A stretch of DNA of 64,000 bases from Streptomyces sp. SKN60 (GCF_026236535.1 NZ_JAHTMW010000002.1:310001-374000), one strand, 5' to 3'; shown: positions 17,995-26,985, counted from the stretch's first letter. Notes: generated from the sequence alone by a model not told the origin. Numbers and translations: made by a program.

Positions 17995-19101
17995 ATGACC
18001 GATCACCACGAGGGACACCTGCCGGGCCGGCAGCGCAAGCGCTTCCCCGGCATCTCCTCCCGGGCCTACGAACACCCGGCGGACCGCTCGGCGCTGGTCG
18101 CGCTGCGCAAGCTGAGCGGCTTCGACACCGTCTTCAAGGCCCTGAGCGGACTGCTGCCGGAGCGGAGCCTGCGGCTGCTGTTCCTCTCCGACTCCGTGCG
18201 GGTGAGCGACGCGCAGTTCACCCACCTCAACGACATGCTGCGGGACGCCTGTTACATCCTGGACCTGGAGAAGGTCCCGCCGATGTACGTGACGCAGGAC
18301 CCGAAGCCCAACGCCATGTGCATCGGTCTCGACGAGCCGATCATCGTGGTCACCACCGGACTGGTGGAGCTCCTCGACGAGGAGGAGATGCGGGCCGTCG
18401 TCGGACACGAGGTCGGCCACGCGCTGTCGGGTCACTCGGTGTACCGGACGGTGCTGCTCTTCCTCACCAGCCTGGCGCTCAAGATCGCCTGGATCCCGCT
18501 GGGGAACGTGGCGATCATGGCGATCGTCACGGCGCTGCGCGAGTGGTTCCGCAAGTCGGAGCTGTCGGCCGACCGGGCCGGGCTGCTCGTCGGGCAGGAC
18601 GTCCAGGCCTCGATGCGCGGTCTGATGAAGATCGCCGGCGGCAACCACCTGCACGAGATGAACGTGGACGCGTTCCTCGCCCAGGCGGACGAGTACGAGA
18701 AGGGCGGCGACCTGCGGGACTCCGTCCTGAAGATCCTCAACGTGCTGCCGCGCTCCCACCCCTTCACCACGGTGCGGGCGGCCGAGCTGAAGAAGTGGTC
18801 CGAGACCCGCGACTACCAGCGGATCATGGACGGCCACTACCCGAAGCGCACGGAGGACAAGGACACCTCGGTGACCGACTCCTTCCGCGAGTCCGGGCGG
18901 CACTACGCGGACACGGTACGCACGAGCAAGGATCCGCTGATGAAGCTGGTCAGCGACATAGCCGGGGGCGCCGGCGACCTGGCGGGCGGCCTGGGCGACA
19001 AACTGTTCGGCCGCTCCGGCGGCGGGCAGGGGGCCAAGGGCCCGAAGGGCTCCCAGGGCGAGCCGGACGGTCGGAGCCCGGACGGTCAGAGCGAGGGCTG
19101 A
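17995..19101 (+). CDS. M48 family (HtpX-like) zinc metallopeptidase
   Basis: 368 residues. The zinc-binding motif is VVGHEVGHALSGHS (HEVGH near residue 138) and the third ligand is probably the Glu of KSELSADRAG near 185, as in peptidase M48. LSDSVRVSDAQFTHLNDML and NAMCIGLDEPIIVVTTGLVEL are conserved M48 strands. A hydrophobic stretch (TVLLFLTSLALKIAWIPLGNVAIMAIV) follows the active site, so it is probably membrane associated with a cytosol-facing active site like HtpX. The C-terminal ~60 residues are Gly/Lys-rich and low complexity. ATG 17995 has AGGGGG upstream. Its last 16 bases overlap the convergent gene. Confidence 0.93.
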   Translation: MTDHHEGHLPGRQRKRFPGISSRAYEHPADRSALVALRKLSGFDTVFKALSGLLPERSLRLLFLSDSVRVSDAQFTHLNDMLRDACYILDLEKVPPMYVTQDPKPNAMCIGLDEPIIVVTTGLVELLDEEEMRAVVGHEVGHALSGHSVYRTVLLFLTSLALKIAWIPLGNVAIMAIVTALREWFRKSELSADRAGLLVGQDVQASMRGLMKIAGGNHLHEMNVDAFLAQADEYEKGGDLRDSVLKILNVLPRSHPFTTVRAAELKKWSETRDYQRIMDGHYPKRTEDKDTSVTDSFRESGRHYADTVRTSKDPLMKLVSDIAGGAGDLAGGLGDKLFGRSGGGQGAKGPKGSQGEPDGRSPDGQSEG

Positions 19102-20165
19102 GCGCCCGGGGCCAGGGCCCCGCAGAGCGGGGAGGTGGTCGGCCGGCCCGTGGCGTACGGGTCGGTGACCGCCTGCCGGCTCGGGTCGGCGGCCCGCTGC
19201 CCGGCCAGCAGCGGCCGGAGCGCTCCGGCCGGGTCGGCGTCGCAGGACTGCGGGCCGGCCTGGACGGTGCTGGTGAGCAGTTCGGCGCGGTGCATCCGCA
19301 GGTCCTCGCGGTCGAAGCGGAAGTGCAGCTCGCGGTGGACGGTGAACAGCGAGGCGCGGGGCGCCGGGCCGGGGCCTGAGGTCGCGGGCCGGACCGCGTA
19401 GGTGAAGGTGTGGTCGGCCGTGACGTCCAGCAGGTCGGCGTTGACCTCGGCGAAGCGCAGGGTGCCCTGGACCCGGACGTTCGGGTCGGCGAGGACCACG
19501 GTCTGCGGGTCGAAGCGGACCAGCCAGCCGGAGACGGCGTGCCGGCCGTCGTCCTGGGGCGATTCGACGCTCCGGTCGAACTGCTCCAGCTGGTCGGGGT
19601 CGAGGAGGAGCCGCGGCGGGCGGACCGTCTGTCCGGACAGGACCTCGGGTTCGAGCGAGGAGGCGACCAGGTACTCCTTGGCGATACCGAGGGCGGTGAC
19701 CACCTGGCTCTCGGAGAAGTCGGTGGTGCGGGCGGCGAGGGGGAGGTTGATGCCGGCGGCGCCGGTGCGGTATTCGGCGGCGGGGCTGTGCGCGAAGAGA
19801 CTGGCGGGGGTGCCGCCGGGGACGGTGTCCTGCGGGGCGAGCCGGACCAGGGTGGTGCTCAGGGGTTCGGCGCGCTGGTCGAGCGGGGGCTGGTAAGGGT
19901 TGCGGACGCCGAGGTAGACCGCGGTGCCGAAGGCCAGAAGGATCAGCAGGACGAGCATGAGGGCCTGCCGGGAGCCGCTGCGGCCCTCCCGGCCGGGGCG
20001 GGAGCGGACCGCCTGGGCGTGCTCCCCCATCCGCTCCTCGGCGGAGAACTCCTGGAGCCGGGCAGCGCGGACGAACGACTCGTCGAAGACGACGGATCGG
20101 TACTCGTCCTCACCGCCGGGGAGTCCCTCGGGATTCCCCTCAGGCGGGTCGCCACGCCCTGCCAT
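19086..20165 (-). CDS. Single-pass membrane protein with VVFDExFVRAAR cytoplasmic motif (paralogue 1)
   Basis: 359 residues. The cytoplasmic N-terminus contains EYRSVVFDESFVRAARLQEF, then one transmembrane helix (ALMLVLLILLAFGTAVYLGV, residues ~68-88), then a ~270-residue extracytoplasmic domain with several beta-rich stretches and a single late Cys pair region. The short motif VVFDESFVRAAR recurs in the next gene (20289-20861), so the two are tandem paralogues in their cytoplasmic parts. I do not recognise an enzymatic domain; the outer domain looks like a binding or structural module. ATG 20163-20165. Confidence 0.75.
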   Translation of the reverse strand: MAGRGDPPEGNPEGLPGGEDEYRSVVFDESFVRAARLQEFSAEERMGEHAQAVRSRPGREGRSGSRQALMLVLLILLAFGTAVYLGVRNPYQPPLDQRAEPLSTTLVRLAPQDTVPGGTPASLFAHSPAAEYRTGAAGINLPLAARTTDFSESQVVTALGIAKEYLVASSLEPEVLSGQTVRPPRLLLDPDQLEQFDRSVESPQDDGRHAVSGWLVRFDPQTVVLADPNVRVQGTLRFAEVNADLLDVTADHTFTYAVRPATSGPGPAPRASLFTVHRELHFRFDREDLRMHRAELLTSTVQAGPQSCDADPAGALRPLLAGQRAADPSRQAVTDPYATGRPTTSPLCGALAPGAQPSL

Positions 20166-20288
20166 ACCTTCAGGGTAGGTCGGCGGAAGCCCTGGTAAAC
20201 GCCCAGGTACACGACAACTTCGGAAGATTTCCGACGCGGCTGCGGCGAATGGGCGAAGGGCCTTGCGGGCGGGGCCGGAGCGGAGGGG

Positions 20289-20861
20289 TCAGGGGGCGCC
20301 CGGGACCGCTGGGACGGGCGGGGCGGAGGACCTGGTGGCCGCGGAGGGGGCGGCGGGGGCCTTGTCGACGCCGGTGGTGGCCGGGGGCGGCATGCGGTCC
20401 TGGCGGTTGGCGGAGGCGCCGCGGTAGACGGCGCTGAAGGCCAGGGCGACCATGCCGACGCCCATCACCAGGGCGAGCACCCAGGCGACCGGGCGGTGCC
20501 AGCGGGCGCTGCCGCGGTAGGGGCGCAGGGCGCCGCCGTGGGGGCCGTAGGGGCCGAAGGCGTCGTCGGCGGTGTCCGGGTCGTAGCCGTCGTGGTGCCG
20601 GCCGAGGTCGTAGGCGTCCTCGTAGGGGTCCTCGTCGGCGAGGCCGGCGACGGCGCGGGCCCGGGCGGCCTCGGCTTCGGCGCGGGCCTGGGCGGCGGCG
20701 AGCAGCCGCTCGACCGCGGTGGGCTCGTGGAACCGCGCCGCCCGTACGAAGTCCTCGTCGAAGACCACGGTGGCGAATTCCTCGTCGGCGCCGCCGCGGT
20801 CGACAGAGTCCTCGGGGTCCTGGCCGTCCTGGAACGGCGTGCCCCCCACGTCGTCCGGCAC
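20289..20861 (-). CDS. Single-pass membrane protein with VVFDExFVRAAR cytoplasmic motif (paralogue 2)
   Basis: 190 residues. The motif FATVVFDEDFVRAARFHEP is followed by an Ala/Glu-rich helix (AVERLLAAAQARAEAEAARA), then a Tyr/Asp/Gly/Pro-rich linker and one transmembrane helix (VAWVLALVMGVGMVALAFSAVY). A short Pro/Ala/Ser-rich outer tail ends the protein. The GTG at 20859-20861 is chosen because TACTCT (20868-20873 in reverse) lies 6 bases upstream, the pattern of a leaderless gene; the open frame continues much further but runs into proA. It shares its motif with the neighbouring gene, so both probably dock onto the same cytoplasmic partner. Confidence 0.72.
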   Translation of the reverse strand: MPDDVGGTPFQDGQDPEDSVDRGGADEEFATVVFDEDFVRAARFHEPTAVERLLAAAQARAEAEAARARAVAGLADEDPYEDAYDLGRHHDGYDPDTADDAFGPYGPHGGALRPYRGSARWHRPVAWVLALVMGVGMVALAFSAVYRGASANRQDRMPPPATTGVDKAPAAPSAATRSSAPPVPAVPGAP

Positions 20862-20950
20862 GGGTTCAGAGTAGACCGGAGAGGGGGTTTTGGGCAGGGA
20901 GAGCGCGAACTGTCCCTGCCCGTGACAGCGGCACGGAGGGTGGGTGCCGG

Positions 20951-22234
20951 TTACCGGACGTGACCGTCGCCGGTCACGATGTACTTGGTGGAGGTGAGTT
21001 CCGGAAGGCCCATCGGGCCCCGGGCGTGCAGCTTCTGGGTGGAGATGCCGATCTCGGCGCCGAAGCCGAACTGTCCGCCGTCCGTGAAGCGGGTGGAGGC
21101 GTTGACGGCGACGGTGGTGGAGTCGACCAGCTGGGTGAAGCGGCGGGCGGCGGCCTGGGAGGTGGTGACGATGGCCTCGGTGTGGCCGGAGGACCAGAGC
21201 CGGATGTGTTCGACGGCCTTGTCGAGGGAGTCGACGACGGCGGCGGCGATGTCGTAGGAGAGGTACTCGGTCTCCCAGTCCTCGGGGGTGGCCGGGACGA
21301 CGGTGGCCTTGCTGCCCTCGGCGCGGGCGAGGACCCGCTCGTCGGCGTGGACGGTGACACCGGCCTCGGCGAGGGCGTCCAGGGCGCGCGGCAGGAAGGC
21401 GTCGGCGATGTCCTGGTGGACCAGGAGGGTCTCGGCGGCGTTGCAGACGCTGACCCGGTGGGCCTTGGAGTTGACCAGGATGTCGACGGCCATGTCGAGG
21501 TCGGCCTGGGCGTCCACGTAGACGTGGCAGTTGCCGGTGCCGGTCTCGATGACGGGGACGGTGGACTCCTCGACGACGGTCTTGATGAGGGAGGCGCCGC
21601 CGCGCGGGATGAGGACGTCGACGAGGCCGCGGGCGCGCATCAGCTCGCGCACCGAGTCGCGGGACTCGCCGGGGACGAGCTGGATGGCGTCGGCGGGCAG
21701 GCCGGCGCCGCCGATGGCGTCGCGCACCACCTTCACCAGGGCGGTGTTGGAGGAGTAGGCGGAGGACGAGCCGCGGAGCAGGACCGCGTTGCCGGACTTG
21801 AGGCAGAGGGCGGCGGCGTCGACGGTGACGTTGGGGCGGGCCTCGTAGATGATGCCGACGACGCCGAGCGGGACGCGGACCTGGCGCAGGTCGATGCCGT
21901 TGGGGAGGGTCGAGCCGCGGACGACCTCGCCGACCGGGTCGGGGAGCGCGGCCACGTGCCGGACGTCGGCGGCGATGGCCCGCACCCGCTCGGGGGTGAG
22001 GGTGAGGCGGTCGATGATGGCCTCGCTGGTGCCGGCCTCGCGGGCGCGGGCGATGTCCTCGGCGTTGGCCTCGACGATCTCGGCCGTGCGGACCTCCAGG
22101 GCGTCCGCCATGGCCAGCAGGGCGTCGTCCTTCGCCGCGCGCGGCAGTGGCGCGATGTCGGCGGCCGCGGCACGGGCCCGGTAGGCGGTCTGGGCGACCG
22201 GGGACATGTTGTCGAAGGGCATGAGCGAGGTCAT
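20951..22234 (-). CDS. proA: Glutamate-5-semialdehyde dehydrogenase (gamma-glutamyl phosphate reductase)
   Basis: 427 residues, second step of proline biosynthesis: NADPH-dependent reduction of glutamyl-5-phosphate. Family motifs are [65 protein letters not shown] and the catalytic Cys in [14 protein letters not shown] near residue 262. The C-terminal [21 protein letters not shown] is intact. ATG 22232-22234; a second in-frame ATG lies four codons later. It is separated from proB by one small gene, as usual for streptomycetes. Confidence 0.97.
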   Translation of the reverse strand: MTSLMPFDNMSPVAQTAYRARAAAADIAPLPRAAKDDALLAMADALEVRTAEIVEANAEDIARAREAGTSEAIIDRLTLTPERVRAIAADVRHVAALPDPVGEVVRGSTLPNGIDLRQVRVPLGVVGIIYEARPNVTVDAAALCLKSGNAVLLRGSSSAYSSNTALVKVVRDAIGGAGLPADAIQLVPGESRDSVRELMRARGLVDVLIPRGGASLIKTVVEESTVPVIETGTGNCHVYVDAQADLDMAVDILVNSKAHRVSVCNAAETLLVHQDIADAFLPRALDALAEAGVTVHADERVLARAEGSKATVVPATPEDWETEYLSYDIAAAVVDSLDKAVEHIRLWSSGHTEAIVTTSQAAARRFTQLVDSTTVAVNASTRFTDGGQFGFGAEIGISTQKLHARGPMGLPELTSTKYIVTGDGHVR

Positions 22235-22400
22235 GTCCGCAGGGTACTGGCACCGCTGCGGACATCCCTCACGTATCCCTCCGCCGTCCCGTACTACGAG
22301 ACACCCGGCGGGGCGCCGGAGTGACCGGAAGTCGACGGTCGCGGGAGGCCGTCCGTCACCCCGCCGTCACTCCTCCGTTCGTCACCCGGCCGTCGGTCCG

Positions 22401-22853
22401 TCAGTAGGGGTGGACGCCGACCGGGGCGGCCGGCGGCGGGCCGTAGCCCTCGGCGATCCGCTGGTGGTAGGTCTCCCGGTCGATGACCTCCAGGCCGACG
22501 ATCTCCCACGGCGGCAGCTGGGCGGTCTGCCGGTGCTCGCCCCACAGGCGCAGGGCGACGGCGGCGGCGTCGTGGAGGTCGCGGGCCTCCTCCCAGTAGC
22601 GGATCTCGGCGTGGTCGTCGGCGTACCGGCTGGTCAGCAGGAAGGGGTGGTCGTGGGCCAGCTGCTCCAGGGCCCGGCGCACCTCCTGCAGCGGGGCGGC
22701 AGCGCCGGAGACGCTGAGGGTGATGTGCCAGAGCTTGGACACCTCCCGCTCCGGCGTCCTGTTGTCCTGGGGTTCCTCGTCGAAGGACTTCTCGTCGAAG
22801 TCGGCTCCGGCCTCGACGCTCGTCAGGGCGCGTTCGGTCGTCCCGCGGGCCAT
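22401..22853 (-). CDS. Conserved hypothetical protein between proA and proB
   Basis: 150 residues, soluble. An acidic N-terminus (FDEKSFDEEPQDN) is followed by a compact alpha/beta region: SKLWHITLSVSGAAAPLQEV, RRALEQLAHDHPFLLTSRYA, AEIRYWEEARDLHDAAAVAL and LRLWGEHRQTAQLPPWEIVG, then IDRETYHQRIAEGYG. The repeated beta-alpha pattern suggests a ferredoxin-like fold. ATG 22851-22853 has AGGGG just upstream, which decides against the longer frame. Its position between proB and proA on the same strand suggests co-transcription, but nothing links it to proline synthesis chemically. Confidence 0.8.
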   Translation of the reverse strand: MARGTTERALTSVEAGADFDEKSFDEEPQDNRTPEREVSKLWHITLSVSGAAAPLQEVRRALEQLAHDHPFLLTSRYADDHAEIRYWEEARDLHDAAAVALRLWGEHRQTAQLPPWEIVGLEVIDRETYHQRIAEGYGPPPAAPVGVHPY

Positions 22854-23055
22854 GGCCCCTGGGCGCGCTCGTCTCACCGGCGGCCTCCTGTGTGATGCCT
22901 GTGCTGTGTGCTGCTGCGCGTGCTGGTCGTTCCCCACCCTCGTCGTCGCCCCCGAGACAAAGTTGACCAGCCCGCGGCGGCGCGTGGGGCGGTTTTGGTA
23001 AAGGTCCCTACCGGATGACCAGACTTTCAGCCGTTTCGGTTCGCACCGGCGTCGC

Positions 23056-23093
23056 GTCACATCACCACGAGGTCGTCACATCACCACGAGGTC
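23056..23093. repeat. 19-bp perfect tandem duplication across the proB stop codon
   Basis: GTCACATCACCACGAGGTC occurs twice in direct succession (23056-23074 and 23075-23093). The second copy contains the proB stop and last codons (DDLVVM), the first lies just downstream of the gene. The unit is not a multiple of three, but because the duplicate is 3' of the stop it does not alter the protein. Confidence 0.9.
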
Positions 23094-24176
23094 GTCGCGG
23101 TGGACGATCTCCCGCTCGTACTCGGGTCCGAGCTCGCGGGCGAGCTCGTGGGTGGAGCGGCCGAGGAGCTGGGGGATCTCCTTGGCGTCGAAGTTGACCA
23201 GACCGCGGGCGACGGCGCGGCCCGCGGTGTCCCGCAGCTCCACCGGGTCACCGGCGCTGAACTCGCCCTCTACGGCGGCGATTCCGGCCGCGAGCAGCGA
23301 CTTCTTGCCCTCGGTCACGGCCCGTACGGCGCCGTCGTCGAGGGTGAGGTGGCCGCGCGGGGTGGAGGCGTGGGCGAGCCAGAGCAGCCGGTCGGCGGAG
23401 CGCCGGCCGGTGCGGTGGAAGTAGGTGCCGGTGTCGCGGCCGGCCAGGGCGTCGGCGGCGCGGACGGCGGAGGTGAGGACCACGGGGATGCCCGCGGCGG
23501 CGGCGATCCGGGCCGCCTCGACCTTGGTGACCATGCCGCCGGTGCCGACGCCGGCCTTGCCGGCCGAGCCGATCTCGACGTGCGCGATGTCGCTCTGTTC
23601 GCGCACCTCGGCGATGCGGGAAGTGCCGGGCCGGGACGGGTCGCCGTCGTAGAGCCCGTCGACGTCGGAGAGCAGCACGAGCAGGTCGGCGCGCACGAGG
23701 TGGGCGACGAGCGCGGCGAGCCGGTCGTTGTCGCCGAAGCGGATCTCGTCCGTGGCCACGGTGTCGTTCTCGTTGACGACCGGCAGGGCGCCCATGGCGA
23801 GCAGCTGGTCCAGAGTGCGGTAGGCGTTGCGGTAGTGGGCGCGGCGGCTGGTGTCGTCGGTGGTGAGCAGGACCTGGCCGACGCGGATGCCGTAACGGGC
23901 GAGGGAGGCGGTGTAGCGGGCGACGAGCAGGCCCTGTCCGACGCTGGCGGCGGCCTGCTGCCGGGCCAGGTCCTTGGGGCGGCGGGTGAGGCCGAGCGGT
24001 GCGAGGCCGGCGGCGATGGCGCCGGAGGAGACCAGGACGATCTCCTTCTCGCCGCCGCTGCGGACCTTGGCGAGGACGTCCACGAGGGCGTCGACCCGGT
24101 CGGCGTCGAGGCCGCCGGACGCGGTGGTCAGCGAGGACGAGCCGACCTTCACGACGATCCTGCGGGCTTCCGTCAC
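23076..24176 (-). CDS. proB: Glutamate 5-kinase
   Basis: 366 residues, first step of proline synthesis. The amino-acid kinase domain shows RIVVKVGSSSLTTASGG, EIVLVSSGAIAAGLAPLGL, ALPVVNENDTVATDEIRFGDND, LLSDVDGLYDGDP and VGTGGMVTKVEAARIA. A C-terminal PUA domain (from ~residue 280, AAVEGEFSAGDPVELRD and VNFDAKEIPQLLGRSTHEL) is present. GTG 24174-24176 is used because AAGGCAG sits 5-10 bases upstream and gives the usual short N-terminus MTEARRIVVKVG; earlier in-frame starts exist up to 24239. In most streptomycetes proB follows obgE directly; here galE and a glycopolymer locus lie upstream. Confidence 0.95.
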   Translation of the reverse strand: MTEARRIVVKVGSSSLTTASGGLDADRVDALVDVLAKVRSGGEKEIVLVSSGAIAAGLAPLGLTRRPKDLARQQAAASVGQGLLVARYTASLARYGIRVGQVLLTTDDTSRRAHYRNAYRTLDQLLAMGALPVVNENDTVATDEIRFGDNDRLAALVAHLVRADLLVLLSDVDGLYDGDPSRPGTSRIAEVREQSDIAHVEIGSAGKAGVGTGGMVTKVEAARIAAAAGIPVVLTSAVRAADALAGRDTGTYFHRTGRRSADRLLWLAHASTPRGHLTLDDGAVRAVTEGKKSLLAAGIAAVEGEFSAGDPVELRDTAGRAVARGLVNFDAKEIPQLLGRSTHELARELGPEYEREIVHRDDLVVM

Positions 24177-24222
24177 GTACTGCCTTGCCACTGTCACCTG
24201 CGTCGTCCTCGCCGTCCTGCTC

Positions 24223-24246
24223 GTGCCGTGCCGTGCCATGCCATGC
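24223..24246. repeat. Short tandem pentanucleotide repeat upstream of proB
   Basis: (GTGCC) three times followed by (ATGCC) repeats, within a longer TGCC-rich stretch reaching about 24290. It lies in the 166-base interval between the galE stop and the proB start. No other signal is seen in that interval. Confidence 0.6.
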
Positions 24247-24342
24247 GCGCTGTGCCATGCCTGCTGTGCGGTGCCCGGCGCCGTGCTCGCGCGGGCCCCG
24301 CCCGGCAGGCAATCTACGCGAGCCGCTCCGGGCGCCGCCCGC

Positions 24343-25332
24343 CTATTCCGCGGGCTGGACGACGGTGCCCGGGTGCGCGGCCCAGGCCGAGGCGATCATG
24401 GAACGGACGTCGTGGCGGGCGGTCCAGCCCAGTTCGGTGGAGATCCGCTCGGCGGAGGCGACGACCTTCGCCGGGTCGCCGGGGCGGCGGGCGACCACCT
24501 CGGGCGCGATGTCGCGGCCGGTGACCTCGCGGACCAGGTCGATCATCTCCCGTACCGAAACGCCTTCGCCGCGGCCGATGTTGAGGGTCAGATCGGTGTA
24601 CTCGCCCTTCCCGGCCCGCTCGGCGAGCCGCCGGGCGGCGGCCAGGTGGGCGTCGGCGAGGTCGGCGACGTGGATGTAGTCGCGGACGCAGGTGCCGTCG
24701 GGGGTCGGGTAGTCGTCGCCGAAGATCAGCGGCGCCGCTCCGGCGTCGAGCCGCTGGAAGACCATGGGGACGAGGTTGGAGACGCCGGTGTCCGCGAGCA
24801 CGGGGTCGGCGGTGCCGGCCACGTTGAAGTAGCGCAGGCAGGCGGTCGCCATGCCGTGGGCGCGGCCGGTGGCGCGCACCATCCACTCCCCCGCGACCTT
24901 GGTCTCGCCGTACGGGCTGAGCGGCGCGCACGGGGTGTCCTCGGTCACCAGGTCGGTGTCGGGCATCCCGTACACGGAGGCGGAGGAGGAGAAGAGGAAG
25001 GAGCGCACCCCGGCGCCGGCGGCCGCTTCGAGCAGCACCTGCAGGCCGGTGATGTTCTCCCGGTAATAGAGGAGGGGCCGCTCGACGGACTCGCCGACGG
25101 CCTTCTTGGCGGCGAGGTGCACGATCCCGCGGACCGCGTGCTCGCGCAGCACCCGGTCGACGAAGGGCCGGTCGAGCACGCTGCCGCGCTCCAGCGGTAC
25201 GCCCGCGGGCAGGCGGGCCGGATCGCCGCTGGACAGGTCGTCCAGGACGGCCACCCGCTCGCCGGCCTCGGTCATGGACTTGACGACATGGGAACCGATG
25301 TAGCCGGCGCCGCCGGTGATGAGCCACGTCAT
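24343..25332 (-). CDS. galE: UDP-glucose 4-epimerase
   Basis: 329 residues, extended short-chain dehydrogenase fold. The NAD site is LITGGAGYIGSHVVKSM, followed by VLDDLSSGD, IVHLAAKKAVGES and YYRENITGLQVLLEA. The catalytic Ser region is FSSSASVYGMP and YxxxK is SPYGETKVAGEW near residue 142. The substrate region CLRYFNVAGTAD and DGTCVRDYIHVADLADAHL are typical of GalE. It makes UDP-galactose for wall or capsular glycans, which fits its position beside the rhamnose genes. The related rfb genes lie upstream after a terminator. Confidence 0.95.
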   Translation of the reverse strand: MTWLITGGAGYIGSHVVKSMTEAGERVAVLDDLSSGDPARLPAGVPLERGSVLDRPFVDRVLREHAVRGIVHLAAKKAVGESVERPLLYYRENITGLQVLLEAAAGAGVRSFLFSSSASVYGMPDTDLVTEDTPCAPLSPYGETKVAGEWMVRATGRAHGMATACLRYFNVAGTADPVLADTGVSNLVPMVFQRLDAGAAPLIFGDDYPTPDGTCVRDYIHVADLADAHLAAARRLAERAGKGEYTDLTLNIGRGEGVSVREMIDLVREVTGRDIAPEVVARRPGDPAKVVASAERISTELGWTARHDVRSMIASAWAAHPGTVVQPAE

Positions 25333-25367
25333 TCGGGCAGCCTAACGCGAAGCGGACGGCGGAAACC

Positions 25368-25405
25368 GCGGACCGGCCGCTCCCCGCGGGGAACGGCCGG
25401 TCCGC
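25368..25405 (-). terminator. Terminator-like hairpin between rfbC and galE
   Basis: GCGGACCGGCCG pairs perfectly with CGGCCGGTCCGC, with an inner CCCC/GGGG stem. It lies 51 bases after the rfbC stop on the minus strand. It is a 38-base structure with no T run, consistent with a streptomycete terminator ending the rfbA-rfbC unit. Confidence 0.65.
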
Positions 25406-25449
25406 ACACGAAAGAACCGCGCACGAGAGAACCCGCACACGAGAGAAGC
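25403..25449. repeat. Three imperfect 15-16-bp direct repeats after rfbC
   Basis: Units CGCACACGAAAGAACC, GCGCACGAGAGAACC and CGCACACGAGAGAAGC follow one another at 25403-25418, 25419-25433 and 25434-25449. They sit between the terminator hairpin and the rfbC stop. The purpose is unknown. Confidence 0.6.
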
Positions 25450-25455
25450 AGGCGG

Positions 25456-26061
25456 TCAGCCGCGCTCCGCCAGCGAGCGGCGGAACGCGACGCACTCCTC
25501 GTACACCGGCAGGATCCCGGCCTCGCGCGCCTGCGCGAGGGTCGGGCCCTGGGCGTCCTTGGCGGACAGCTCCGGCTCGCCCTCGACCGGCCACTCGATG
25601 CCGATCTCCGCGTCGAGCGGGTAGACGGTGCGCTCGCGCTCGGGGGCGTAGCCCTCGGAGCAGAGGTAGGTCACGGTGGCGTCGTCGGTCAGCGCGCAGA
25701 AGCCGTGGCCGAGTCCCTCGGAGAGGTAGACGGCCTTGCGCTCCTGGTCGTCGAGGCGCACGGCCTCCCAGCGGCCGAAGGTCGGCGAGCCGACCCGGAC
25801 GTCCACGATGATGTCGAGGACCGCGCCGCGCACACAGGTCACGTACTTCGCCTGGCCGGGCGGCACGTCGGCGAAGTGGATGCCGCGGACGACGCCGGCG
25901 GCGGACACCGACATGTTGCCCTGCTTCAGCTCCAGCGGGTGGCCGACGGCCTCGGCCATGCGCTCGGCCTTGTACCACTCGAGGAAGAGACCGCGGGCGT
26001 CGCCGTGCTGCTGCGGCACGAACTCCCAGGCGCCTTCGATGCCAAGGGGGTTGACCTTCAT
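25456..26061 (-). CDS. rfbC: dTDP-4-dehydrorhamnose 3,5-epimerase
   Basis: 201 residues, cupin-type RmlC. The conserved N-terminus contains GAWEFVPQQHGDARGLFLEWY; LELKQGNMSVSAAGVVRGIHFAD carries the catalytic His of RGIHF; CVRGAVLDIIVDVRVGSPTFG and YLSEGLGHGFCALTDDATVTYLCSEGY follow. It is the third enzyme of dTDP-L-rhamnose synthesis. The ATG at 26059-26061 has GAGAGGAACGG upstream. It lies 33 bases after rfbA and is probably co-transcribed with it. Confidence 0.95.
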   Translation of the reverse strand: MKVNPLGIEGAWEFVPQQHGDARGLFLEWYKAERMAEAVGHPLELKQGNMSVSAAGVVRGIHFADVPPGQAKYVTCVRGAVLDIIVDVRVGSPTFGRWEAVRLDDQERKAVYLSEGLGHGFCALTDDATVTYLCSEGYAPERERTVYPLDAEIGIEWPVEGEPELSAKDAQGPTLAQAREAGILPVYEECVAFRRSLAERG

Positions 26062-26094
26062 GGAAAGAGCCGTTCCTCTCTGAGGCCTCGGGCC

Positions 26095-26985
26095 TCAGGC
26101 CTTGTCGGTCCGCTGCTCGGCCTCGTACGCCAGCAGGTTCAGCAGGTAGTCGCCGTAGCCGCTCTTGGTCAGCGGCTCGGCGAGGGCGCGCAGCTGCGCG
26201 TCGTCGATGAAGCCGGCCCGCCAGGCGGCCTCCTCCAGGCAGCCGATCTTCATGCCCTGGCGCTCCTCGACCACGCGGACGTACTCGGAGGCCTGCACGA
26301 GGGACTGGAAGGTGCCGGTGTCGAGCCAGACGGTGCCGCGGTCGAGGACCGAGACCTGCAGCTCGCCGCGGTCCAGGTAGTACTTGTTGACGTCGGTGAT
26401 CTCCAGCTCGCCGCGCGCGCTGGGCTCCAGGTTCTTGGCGATCTCGACGACCCGGCTGTCGTAGAAGTAGAGGCCCGGCACCGCGTAGCGGGACTTCGGG
26501 TTCTTCGGCTTCTCCTCGATGGAACGGGCGACGCCGTTCTCGTCGAAGTCGACGACACCGTAGGCGGTGGGGTCGGAGACGGCGTGGGCGAAGACGACGC
26601 CGCCCTCCGGCTCGCTGTACCGCGCCAGCTGCCGGCCGAGGCCGACGCCGTGGAAGATGTTGTCGCCGAGGATCAGCGCGACCGGGTCGTCACCGATGAA
26701 CTCCTCGCCGATGACGAAGGCCTCGGCGATGCCGTTCGGCTTCTCCTGGGTCGCGAACCGGATGTCCAGGCCCCAGTCGGAGCCGTCGCCGAGCAGCCGC
26801 TCGAACTGGGGGCGCTCGTCGGGGCCGGTGATGATCAGAATCTCCCGCAGACCCGCCATCACGAGGGTCGACAGGGGGTAGTAGATCATCGGCTTGTCGA
26901 AGACCGGCATCAGCTGCTTCGACACGGCTCGGGTGATCGGCCACAGTCGGGAGCCGGTACCACCGGCAAGCAAAATTCCACGCAT
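26095..26985 (-). CDS. rfbA: Glucose-1-phosphate thymidylyltransferase
   Basis: 296 residues, first enzyme of dTDP-L-rhamnose synthesis (dTTP + glucose-1-phosphate). The signature is [25 protein letters not shown], followed by [63 protein letters not shown] and [18 protein letters not shown]. Magnesium-binding Asp in LGDN and the second in WLDTG are present. ATG 26983-26985 is used; the longer open frame overlaps the divergent rfbB promoter. It is divergent from rfbB across 126 bases. Confidence 0.96.
   Translation of the reverse strand: MRGILLAGGTGSRLWPITRAVSKQLMPVFDKPMIYYPLSTLVMAGLREILIITGPDERPQFERLLGDGSDWGLDIRFATQEKPNGIAEAFVIGEEFIGDDPVALILGDNIFHGVGLGRQLARYSEPEGGVVFAHAVSDPTAYGVVDFDENGVARSIEEKPKNPKSRYAVPGLYFYDSRVVEIAKNLEPSARGELEITDVNKYYLDRGELQVSVLDRGTVWLDTGTFQSLVQASEYVRVVEERQGMKIGCLEEAAWRAGFIDDAQLRALAEPLTKSGYGDYLLNLLAYEAEQRTDKA

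Noticed and set aside
23990-24310. A separate small gene upstream of proB
   Set aside because: Open frames here are the N-terminal extension or antisense of proB and have no ribosome site; the region also contains TGCC repeats.
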